From Phoronis australis (taxonomy: Eukaryota > Phoronida > Phoronidae), in assembly GCA_002633005.1 (NCBI GenBank), contig NMRA01000002.1:827278-891277 (forward strand): DNA of 64,000 bases. The letters are read 5' to 3'. Position 1 is the first letter of the stretch, and the number at the start of each line of letters is the position of its first letter. The position numbers were made by a program, and so were the translations under genes. Positions 12,861 through 22,429 of this stretch are shown here, in pieces. The notes under the pieces are model-generated. The model saw only the letters and a program-made list of their open reading frames with translations. It did not search any database and was not told the DNA's origin.

Positions 12861-12899
12861 GACGAGCCCCCCCCCCGAGCCCCTGTGGGTGCGCCCATG
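12861..12899 (-). mobile_element. Fragment of the CATGCGCGCACCC MITE family
   Basis: GACGAGCCC, a C-run, GAGCCCCTG and GGGTGCGCCCATG match the terminal 40 bases of the elements at 26699-26932 and 58038-58295. The rest of the element is missing. Confidence 0.55.
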
Positions 12900-15800
12900 T
12901 ACATGTACTCTCTCAAATAACACAAGTATGTTGTGATAACTTATATTACATGTATATCATCATAACTATAGCTTGCAATAACTTGATGTCTTTCCTAACA
13001 TGAACTTTCTGTTGTGACATCATGCAGCCCTCAAGTTTGTTTTATTGGCGTTTAATAACTTGTCAAAAATCGTCTGTGTCGGCAAAAAGGCGCCAGTTTT
13101 CAATCTCTGATGACGAGGTAATGCCATGGGAAACACAGGAGTGAAATTGCATTGTTTTTCTGTTACCAGTTTGATGAAGCGATAAAAGTACACTAAACTA
13201 TAATTATTATGTAAATGCCATGATGGCTTATCGAAGATCCATAAGTAAACGGGATCTTTAATGGGGCCATTTTTACTGATGCACCCATCAAGAGTACCTG
13301 CCCTGTGTTTCTGGTAATAACCACTTCCCAGAATGCAAAATCCCCACTCAAATGTAATCTACGTGCAAATCTACCGGGCATTCCAAGGTTATAATAACCG
13401 CTGAGTTTTGTATAATCAATTTTAGCAATTCATGTGACATTCCAACAAACCTTTTTAAGTTGAATGCAGCATGTAGAAAAAGTAACACGGGGAAAATTGA
13501 CAAGCTCGACAACTATCGTTACATGAGGACGGATCATACTGTGCTGTTCGACTAAAGTGGTTGAAATTTCGAAAAGTTGGGTCATTAACACATTGTATGT
13601 GCTTGCTGTTGCAAAAGAGAACGAGGCCGGACTGCTGACATCTTAGCTAGCTACTAGCGATAGACATTTTGCTTTACTGACTTCTCATTGTATCTTATTT
13701 TACATGACCAGAATTATGAAGTTTTATTGAAAATTTGTTGTTGTTCAAAAGATAGTCACGTTTTTTTGGTTTGGTTTGATGTATTTCCGTGTTTCGTGAT
13801 AGTCATCTCCTAGCCTTACAAGATGACGTTGATCACTTATCCAGGGGCGAAATATAATGCGGAAAATAATAATCACAAGTTTGTTAATCTTCTAGCTTTT
13901 CAAATTATAATTACAATGTCTGCTTCTAAAGACGAACAATAACCTCGTCAAAGTAGGCAAATCGTCAACTACGACGTTTTAGTCTGGGCCCAGGTGCAAT
14001 TATCATTGATTTCTGTGGGTAGAAAGTTAATGAGACTTGACGACTTGAAACTCCGAGTGATTATTTTGAAGCATCAGCGATTTGTCTAATTGACTGACGA
14101 TGCACAAACACTTGAATGCTGAAGAAAAATATTGGCTACACTGAATAATTTTTTCTCTGCATTACAAGATGGTAAATTGCATTATAATGTTATCTTATCA
14201 TAATAGAAGGAATTTGCTTCATGATTTTACTGCGTTAACAGTCGAGTTTTTAGGTAACCTTCAAATTCTTATGTTCTAGTTGAAATAGGGTTTTGATAAA
14301 CGCTTTGCAAGCTAATTAAGATCTATCAAACCTGAATTGCTCATAGCAAGTTAACCAGCAGCTACTCAATGCAACGCAGAACAATGATATATAGAGAACC
14401 AATTGTTCCAACGGTGGATAAAATTAAGAAGACCTTATGATCAGCTGAATATGAATATACTCATGAATAAAGAAGCAATAAGTAAAAGTAAGTCACTTTC
14501 GTAACATTTTACAATATTTTCGTTTTCTTTACTAGAGTAGTATCTAATGCATACATGTACGCTCTGACTTGTTGGAAACACGTAGGTGCTAGGGCGTGTG
14601 ACGTAGAACACTCACTGTATCTGTCAATAGACGCAATGCAGATCAAAACTAGATTCTACCAGTTAAACTGCTCGTAGTTGCCGTCAAAGCAAATGCTTTC
14701 ATAACCTTATTTTTAGTACATGGTGGCTAAAAATTTTAAAATGCAAAGCTACATGTGCTTGTGGGTCAAATTCTAAACGGGAGAACATTTCTCGCATAAC
14801 AGTGTTTGTTATGAAAACAAGTATTATGATTGAAAAAAGTCTAATCTTGCAAAAATGACTGTCGGTAAACAAATGAAATTGATCGACATTCCATTAGGGA
14901 AACGACAAAGCCTGTACTGGCGAAGTGGGAAGGGCTGGCTCCGAGGATTCCTGCTCCATTTTAGGACAGGAAACTCAAATTTTGCACTACCAGAAACGCT
15001 AAAGTGTTAGGTCATTGGAGAGTGATTTCTCACATTAGATAGACCGAAAAAGACAAATCTTATCAACTGTCTATGGATGAACAAGAAAATAATGTTTCAT
15101 ACATTTCCCACTGCAAAGAAGTATCTGACAACACAGCCAGCGGCTGAGGCTGATAAAACGTGAGAATTTCGATCCAAGGCGGTGTCAAAAAGCTAAAATA
15201 AGTAGGCCTAAGGGAACTTAAACTAGTTAAACAATGGGGGAGGATGAGAACGGAATTTATTTTTCTGCTTTTGAATTGACGAACCACTATCCTATTCAAT
15301 TTCTGACCACCACATCTCAGTCGAGATCAATCGGAAGTCACAATCGTGTTCTCATTACACTAGAGGGCATTGAATGTTGAAGGTGCGTGAGACTCCTCCT
15401 GGCGACAAGAGTACTATCACAAGAACTGATACACTCTATCACAGTGCAGTATAGGTGGCGCTGTGTCAGAGGGTAAAGAACTGATCTCGATAGTTAACGT
15501 TGTCAAGTCCGACAAGCACCTGTCAAATATGACGAATTTGCTCCACATACATACTGCGCAAAAACAGATTATAGTTCTCGTGCTCCCGGCGACATTTCAC
15601 TGAAGTCATGTGGCTACATAATCATAAAGGGCCCTGTTAGAAAAATCAGCTGTTACTTGGTACACACAGCTGCATGTATCTACGATTTCCCTCGAATTTG
15701 AACCCACTAATTGATGTTAACCAATTCACATCACATCAACTCAGCTTCACTCAGTTGCCAGATCGGTTCCGAAACACCAACGCGAATTATAGTCACTGGG

Positions 15801-16463
15801 TTGCACTTTACTGTGAGTTTGGTGACACGATTAGGACTGCGCAGTTCAAATGACGACGAGTAAAACTGTCTTCACGAGATTAGGCAACGTTAAGTTTTGT
15901 TGCTGCCAGGTGTTGGCCTGGTGTGTTGAGGTAGAAGAATTATGAGTCCAGTCGGCCAGGTATTAGTTTCCATAAGTCGCATAACCTGTCACTCAATCTA
16001 TATATGTTCCACTGACAAATAAGACTCTAATTCAGTTGCATACAGTACTAGTAAAACAACGAAAACGTTTGCTACAGGTTGGGATATAAGTTGCATTTAT
16101 TGAGTAATTTTCAGTTAGGGTTTTGTATTCTGACCAATATTTTGACCTAATCGTGACGTCTACCAAGAGCATTTATATCCGCAAGCGACTGTCTTTACTC
16201 ACACGCTGTAGATCATTGATCTACACATCGAAAAACAACCTTGGCTTAGATTGTTCTATTGAAAACCTCGTGACAACGATAGCACGCTCACAACTGGTTA
16301 TTTCGGATCATTTCCTTACTCAACTTTCTGATTTTAATCACCAGACATGAGCCAGAGCTGATTCACGTGTACGTAAGTCTTATTGAAAAGTCATTCAGCG
16401 ACGTATATGTACAGTAATATGATTACGAAATGTGTAAGCAGCGCAGATACATTTATTGCCACA
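12900..16463. other. Spacer, no gene recognised
   Basis: No frame longer than about 80 codons and no recognisable domain. One short perfect palindrome, TGTAGATCA-T-TGATCTACA, lies at 16207-16225. Nothing else stands out. Confidence 0.6.
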
Positions 16464-16594
16464 GATCGTGGGGGTTGTGGGTCGTTGGGGTTGTGGGTCG
16501 TGGGGGTTGTGGGTCGAAGAGATTGTGGGTCGTGGGGGTTGTGTGTCGTAGGGGTTGTGGGTCGAGGGGGTCCTGGGTCGAGGGGGTCAAAGGG
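16464..16594 (+). repeat. G-rich minisatellite, 16-bp unit
   Basis: About eight units of GTGGGGGTTGTGGGTC with small variations (TTGGGG, AAGAGA, AGGGGG). The G-rich strand is the plus strand, with runs of three to five G at short spacing, so G-quadruplex formation is possible. Apparent open frames through it (VVGVVG-type) are repeat artefacts. Confidence 0.9.
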
Positions 16595-16973
16595 GTTTTA
16601 GCTAGCAACGAATGTTTGCGGCCCAAGATGATGGTCGACCACGTTGTTCACAAATTGCTTTCAACCATGACGGAAATATTTGTAGCACCAACCGTCTCAC
16701 AAAACCACCGTTATGCTTTAGTTCGCTACCAATGCTTCTGAAACATAGTGAACAACTACTGTACGATGGCCTTGCGGGAAGCACTTTTTGGTAACCGAAG
16801 GAAGAAAACCCGACCGTGGACACTTTTTGGAGATCAAAGTGACTTTACGAAATTTTAGACCCCGAGCAAAGATTCCATGAACCCATTTCCAACGATATCT
16901 ACAAAATATCACTAAAACTGACTCATTCCACAAATTTAATTTTATGAAACATTGACGGAGCTGCAGTCTTACC

Positions 16974-17830
16974 TCGCTGGTTCCCTGCGTGCCGCTAGCC
17001 AGCACGCAGGTAGCAGGCAGTGGCACGCGCTTTATCATTGGTTGATGTAACCTCGGCAGTCATTGGTTAGCTTTACAACAACGTGAAAAAATGGCGGACT
17101 GTGAACGATTTTTAGCCTTGTCATGCAAGTGGCGTGGCAGCAGCTATTTCGTTTCTGCAGTAATGTTCAATAGCCGCGTGCTTTAAGCACATACATGTGC
17201 AATAAACACATACCTGGCTGATTTTTTCATACTGTATGAACACAGGACAGCATCGTAAACAAAAGTCAGCGACAGTAGGCCTAGAAAAATGCCCCCCTTA
17301 AAAGGCGCAACCACAATTTTCTGGGATTCATATTTCTTGAACATGAATTTATTTTAAGCACCGATTTGTCTGTACAACAGACCATATTAACACTTCCTTC
17401 ATCAGTCACATAACGTGGAATTGTCGTGAGGACTTGACTGAGACCTTAGGGGACAGTCTCATGCTCCACCGGCTTATCTTCAATATTTTTAAAAGGCTTT
17501 GCCCAGTCACGGATTGTGTGTCATAAATCGACATAATGCAAGTCATGTTTCTTCAGGCAGCTTTTACCACCAAACCATCGGCTTCACAGACAATAAAATG
17601 TATTCGGCCGAATAAATCTGTGATTCCAGCGTCCGGAGTTGCCCCATTGACAACTCCAGACGGTCTTTCACTAAGATTTAACGTTATGATGCCAGTTTGT
17701 TTGCGTGAAGAGATGCCTGTTGAGGATTCGACCAGCCAATCACAAACGCCGGTGTAAAAAAATTTCCCGAGGAAAATTAAGCGATACCTCCGTGCTGGCT
17801 ACCACCTAGCGGCACGCAGGGAACCAGCGA
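16974..17830. mobile_element. 857-bp DNA transposon-like element with 25-bp perfect TIRs
   Basis: Bases 16974-16998 (TCGCTGGTTCCCTGCGTGCC and five more) are the exact reverse complement of 17806-17830. A second inverted segment (CCAGCACGCAGGTAGC against GTGCTGGCTACC) lies just inside. GCAGTCTT precedes the left end by three bases and GCAGTCTC directly follows the right end, a possible imperfect 8-bp target duplication as hAT elements make. Inside are two inverted CCAAT boxes near 17033-17070 and a small ORF. No transposase is present, so it is non-autonomous. Confidence 0.75.
17091..17186 (+). CDS. Small ORF inside the 857-bp TIR element
   Basis: A 31-codon frame, starting MADCERFLALSCKWRG, begins at an ATG within AAAAATGGCGGAC, which also resembles a YY1 site of the kind found at animal transcription starts. 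Two ATTGG (inverted CCAAT) boxes lie 30-65 bases upstream. Together these look like the promoter and first exon of a transposase gene whose body has been deleted. I do not recognise the peptide. It could equally be chance: the frame is short and no splice donor is obvious at its end. Confidence 0.25.
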   Translation: MADCERFLALSCKWRGSSYFVSAVMFNSRVL

Positions 17831-18474
17831 GCAGTCTCACAGTCAGGCTTTTGTAGCGCCCTCATGTGACCAGAGTGGCACTGCACATGTCAACGTCATT
17901 CCGCCATCAATTTTTGTTGTTGACACCTCTGTGAACCCCACACGGGTTTTGAACGTTTTCACCAAGCAGGATAGTGAAGCACTGCCAAACAGCAGTATCT
18001 GCTGCTCCAGAATAGCCTTGAATAAACAGATGGCAATACATACTGGGTTCCAATGGAAATATAGCAGGTGCACATAAAATTTCCTGTAGCTTGTGGCTGG
18101 TACTCAAAACACCTCAATTATTGAGCAAACACTCTTCAACACGGCTTCACACAGGCGTTGAATACATGTATATGATAGAACTTTTTTGCACTCCACCGCA
18201 TCTCGCATCAACCGCACATACTTATTTCACCAAATCGTTTGCCATGTCGCTTTCCGTTTTTCTGTCCAGAGACCGTATTACTTTGCGGGGTCCCAGGTTT
18301 ATTTTTAGCACAGGCAGTGTACATTTCGTAGACGCAGAAGCCTTGCAAAACACAAGACTGCTAGATATTGCCACGTATCATGCCCGTAGGAAGGAAAATA
18401 TTTTTGGGGGCACAAACCAATTTGACTTCGCCAACATATCCCCCTTGCTATCGTCACCCACCGCCCCTCCCGTT
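17831..18474. other. Spacer, no gene recognised
   Basis: A 129-codon plus frame (18091-18480) has no domain and ends at the boundary of the duplication that follows. Nothing supports it as a gene. Confidence 0.5.
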
Positions 18475-19027
18475 TTCTGAATGTCACCATATTTGTACCG
18501 AGCTCCATCCCCCACGTCCGCATTAGGTGAGGGTAATACCAGGGATGCAACCATCAGGATTTGAGTGACCGTGAACCAACAAAGATTCACGGAGAGTAAG
18601 AATGGGTCTAGGAAACTGCCTGAAGTAACTATAGCTGGGTCGAAGGTCAAGGTTCCTTTATTATGATCCAGTATCGGGAAAACTTCATTTTATTATGGCC
18701 ATTCTTTGAAGTAATTGTTAGAAAGGTGATGTCCCGAGGTGCCTGGTATGAGTGCCTTTGTGGCCGTTTCAGAATCCCTTGATGAAACACAGACGGTAAT
18801 CCAGTTTATGGTTGCTGGGCAAAATGATACAGAGTGTGTTCCAAAAATGTACACACTTCAACGTCTGGAGTTAAAATTCAATTCCCGTGGATAACTGAGA
18901 TTCTAAGCAGGCCTACTGCATGGTTACACCTTCGTGGGTGTGCCTGTCATGACGTGCTCTGTGCATACGCGCACCTAGAGGGTGGGGGGGGGCTTGGGAG
19001 GCTCGATGGCAAAGTGGACAAAAAGTT
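18475..19027 (+). repeat. N-joined tandem duplication 1, left copy
   Basis: Nearly identical to 19029-19606. The only large difference is a 23-bp segment (starting CCCGAGCGCACTGACGGG) present in the right copy after GGGTCTAGG. The two copies meet at a single N at 19028. The pattern fits two alleles of one locus placed end to end by the assembler. Confidence 0.9.
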
Positions 19028-19028
19028 N
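19028..19028. other. Single-N assembly join
   Basis: One undetermined base marks the boundary between the two copies of duplication 1. Confidence 0.95.
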
Positions 19029-19606
19029 TTCTGAATGTCACCATATTTGTACCGAGCTCCATCGCCCACGTCCGCCATAGGTGAGGGTAATACCGGGGAT
19101 GCAACCATCAGGATTTGAGTGACCGTGAACCAACAAAGATTCACGGAGAGTAAGAATGGGTCTAGGCCCGAGCGCACTGACGGGTAGAAGGAAACTGCCT
19201 GAAGTAACTATACCTGGGTCGAAGGTCAAGGTTCTTTTATTATGATCCAGTATCGGGAAAACTTCATTTTATTATGGCCATTCTTTGAAGTAATTGTTAG
19301 AAAGGTGATGTCCCGAGGTGCCTCGTATGAGTGCCTTTGTGGCCGTTTCAGAATCCCTTGATGAAACACAGACGGTAATCCAGTTTATGGTTGCTGGGCA
19401 AAATGATACAGAGTGTGTTCCAAAAATGTACACACTTCAACGTCTGCAGTTAAAATTCAATTCCCGTGGATAACTGAGATTCTAAGCAGGCCTACTGCAT
19501 GGTTACACCTTCGTGGGTGTGCCTGTCATGACGTGCTCTGTGCATACGCGCACCTAGAGGGTGGGGGGGGGCTTGGGAGGCTCGATGGCAAAGTGGACAA
19601 AAAGTT
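19029..19606 (+). repeat. N-joined tandem duplication 1, right copy
   Basis: Right copy of 18475-19027. The copy continues into unique sequence at 19607, while the left copy is cut at the N in the middle of a MITE. That asymmetry is expected if the left contig simply ended there. Confidence 0.9.
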
Positions 19607-19767
19607 CGAGAAAACGAGACAAAAGCCCATTGAAAAGGCAATACTCGGCGTATGCACAATTCATAGCTCTGAACGAACCCCGTATTGTTCGTTTTTTTTA
19701 GTAAAAGGTCCACATGCTCAAAAATTCAAGCCCCCGCCCCTTATATTTTAGGCTGGGTGCACGCATG
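19543..19767 (+). mobile_element. MITE family CATGCGCGCACCC, copy A
   Basis: It begins CATACGCGCACC and ends GGCTGGGTGCACGCATG, which are inverted versions of each other. Internal landmarks shared with 25719-25977, 26699-26932 and 58038-58295 are a G-run, AAAACGAGACAAAAG, a CCATTGAAAAGGCA-type segment and CTCAAAAATTC. The truncated allele is at 18965-19027. It has no coding capacity. Confidence 0.8.
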
Positions 19768-20289
19768 TCGTCTGTGTAGTATGCACGGGAAATGCAAGCA
19801 AACGATTCAGTTTTGAAGAACAAAAATTCATTGCGCAATACTACTGGAAACCAAAAACGTCAAAGAAGTTCAAAGACAACCTTTCCAATTTGATGAGCAA
19901 TAATTTTGATTTTATTTAAGAACTTAAACTTCATTTTCCATCTACGGTTTGTAAACTTAAACCCAGTAATCTAGTTCCTAAGCCAATAAACAATTTATTG
20001 CCATTTGAATTGTGAGAACATTTTAGGACACATTGTTGAGCTGTCCGCAATTCATCAATTTCTTTGAGACTTATTTCAGATAGGTAAAATCGTTTAGTGG
20101 ACTTTTATATTTGCGTATCTGATGATAGATCGAATTTTCCCAATTTCGGCCTGCATGTGACTGATCTGACGACTGACGTGCAGCGGTGTTGAATCAGTTA
20201 AGTAGTATACTTTTTTTAGTGGCCCCTTCAGTGTCAGCACTGTTTTCCAACTTCAAGAAAGCTTTCAACAACAGAATGTAATACATATA
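19768..20289. other. Spacer, no gene recognised
   Basis: AT-rich sequence without frames, repeats or regulatory motifs that I can support. Confidence 0.6.
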
Positions 20290-21052
20290 GGTTATTTCAT
20301 GGCGAAGTCGTTATCCCCCGTTATCTAGAGCCCCAGTGGATTTTGGAGAATTATCGCCCGAGGGTGATAATTCTCCAAAATCCACATACTAAACGAGAAA
20401 CATTGCAATGAATCGATTTACCTTTTCTGACTCTCCACGGCTTTGTAACTACTTTCTATGTCAGAGGCCCGGGGTCGGAGGTCGTGGCCGGGCTATTTTT
20501 GTCAAATAATGCTTTTACTCAAAGCCAATTGAAAACTTAATATAATAGAAATAAATTGAATTCATGAATTAAGGTTTACAGACTATTATAGCTTAAAACA
20601 CGTTTTTTTCACGCTAAGCTTCGACCGGGAAATTATCGTCTGCTAAAGTTGGTTACCACTGGTAACTGAATATAATTCTCAAGTCAAAGATCCTGACGAC
20701 ACGAAACCCGAATTCAAATTGGAGATCGGTGATTTACAAGTAAGGGACATGAGAGAAAATATTCACTGAATTAAGATATCATTTTTATGGAAATTATGTG
20801 TCTTATTTTTCGTAGCGTATAAGTACAGTACAATGCGGTTTGTTGAACATGCGATTATTGCGCGTGCTCATTTAAGTATTCTTTTTTCACTCTTGATGAC
20901 GTCAGTCGCTGCATGGTGTAGTGATCAAGTCGGCGACCAGCAATTCCAGGGTCCCGGCTTCGACTCGTCAGTCCTCGGTTTTCCGCCAAATCGTTATCTC
21001 ACTAGTGGTTATTACACGGTTGTATCTGCCATTTAACGCTAATGTGGTATAA
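20290..21052 (+). mobile_element. tRNA-tailed repeat (SINE-like), copy 1
   Basis: Collinear with 42150-42742. Shared blocks, in order: ATGGCGAAGTCGTTATC, GGATTTTGGAGAATTATCGC, a segment around GGTTACCACTGGT, TTGTTGAACATGCG, TTATTGCGCGTGCT, TTAAGTATTCT, a GACGTCAG site, a degraded tRNA-like part near 20925-20975 and GCTAATGTGGTATAAA at the end. In this copy the B-box reads CGGCTTCGACTCG and is degenerate. It is longer than its partner mainly through extra sequence between blocks. Confidence 0.7.
20336..20385. repeat. 50-bp hairpin in SINE-like copy 1
   Basis: GTGGATTTTGGAGAATTATC (20336-20355) is the exact reverse complement of 20366-20385. The pairing extends with three G-C pairs and a wobble into a three-base centre. 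The partner copy at 42.2 kb has only the left arm, so the right arm was added in this copy or lost from the other. Confidence 0.95.
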
Positions 21053-22069
21053 AGTACAATATGACATAATGCAGTAGTCAAACAATAAATATATGCAGGT
21101 ACCAAAACAACAATTAAAACATGTTGAGAATTTAGGTAACAAATAAATAAATATTGACGGAGGATGATGAAGCTAGAATAAAAAAACATGAAATTTAATT
21201 AAAAAATACTAAACAATGAGAGTATTTATAGTAATGAAAAATTACGAGTGCAGGTGTAAGAATGGATAAATGAATTACAACCACTTTTTAATATCAAATT
21301 CGAATCAGACCGTTTAGTTTCCTGGCTAAGAGAGTTCCGTATTGCAAAAGTAGCATAAATAAAAGATCTCTTGCCGGTCTCGGTTTTAATTTTCTAAATG
21401 GAACATTATCATCAGCTTGACTGCTGCTGAATTTGCTGTTGAGATGCATGTACGTTGGAGCCAAGCCATTGATACATTGAACATGCAACAGGTAGAGAGA
21501 TATTTATTTCGTTGTTTTACTTTCATAAATCCAAGGGTGGACTACAAGTCGTCGATCCCGGTGTTCCTAATTCTAGTACACAGTATAGCAATAGCGGCTC
21601 TATTTTGGATCACCTGGACTTTACTAGTTTATTGAACCACAAGTGAAGGAATAAAGGTGCACCGGGACTCCGTTATGTATTGTAACTTATGGAAAAAAGT
21701 TAAACGTGGCTTTTATCGAGTTCAGCATCAATTCCGCTTGTACATTGTAAGTTAACCTGAACGCCTTTTCAATTTGAATATTGTAGACACTAATGAAAAT
21801 TTATCTTCGTTTTGCTTATACGTACACTGTATATTATGCATGCAGGTCAATACAACAGAGAGACGAGACTGTTGGCATTTTGAATATCTATATTTCGATA
21901 TACCGATACAACAAAGCCCTGTGGATTGTTACGTTAGCGAATTTTGTTGAAGATCATGTTTTGAACCTTTCTTGTGGCAACTCTAAAAATGACACCACTT
22001 TGAAATTTTCACCAAATTTTAACATTCATTTTCTGTTTTCTGAAATAGAACATAATTATGTACAATTCA
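21053..22069. other. Spacer, no gene recognised
   Basis: AT-rich with a few frames below 101 codons and no recognisable domain. Confidence 0.6.
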
Positions 22070-22253
22070 CCTTATTCACGCAGTCGCCATTTTGAAAGTG
22101 AACCTCTATTTAGGTTTTAAAACAATGGATTCCGGGCATAACCATAGGCAAAGTGTGATTTTTTTGCATGCATCGGTAATATTTATGTCTGAAATGCATT
22201 GCTTTTAAATCTAAAAAGAGGATTATTTTAAAATGGCGACTGAGGGAATAAGG
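22070..22253. mobile_element. MITE with CAGTCGCCATTTT termini, copy 1
   Basis: It starts CCTTATTCACGCAGTCGCCA and ends with its inverted form, AAAATGGCGACTGAGGGAATAAGG written in two parts (AAAATGGCGACTG at 22231, then AGGGAATAAGG). Length is 184 bp. Interior words TTTAGGTTTTAAAACAATG and GCATGCATCG recur in the next copy. No coding capacity. Confidence 0.8.
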
Positions 22254-22261
22254 TCTATACA

Positions 22262-22429
22262 CCTTATCCACTCAGTCACTATGTAACAAAGAGCCTCCGT
22301 TTAGGTTTAAAAACAATGCATTCCGCGCTTAATTACAATGCGTGCATCGTTTTGTTTTTGTTTCAATTGCGATGTTTTTTTAAACTTAAAAGAGAGAGTC
22401 TTTTTAAAATGGCGACTGTTTGAATACGG
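22262..22429. mobile_element. MITE with CAGTCGCCATTTT termini, copy 2
   Basis: Head-to-tail neighbour of the copy at 22070-22253, separated by eight bases. It begins CCTTATCCACTCAGTCAC and ends AAAATGGCGACTGTTTGAAT plus ACGG. The left end is more decayed than the right. Confidence 0.75.

Noticed and set aside
16383-16741. Gly/Val-rich frames of 72 and 103 codons
   Set aside because: They run through the G-rich minisatellite and reflect its repeats.
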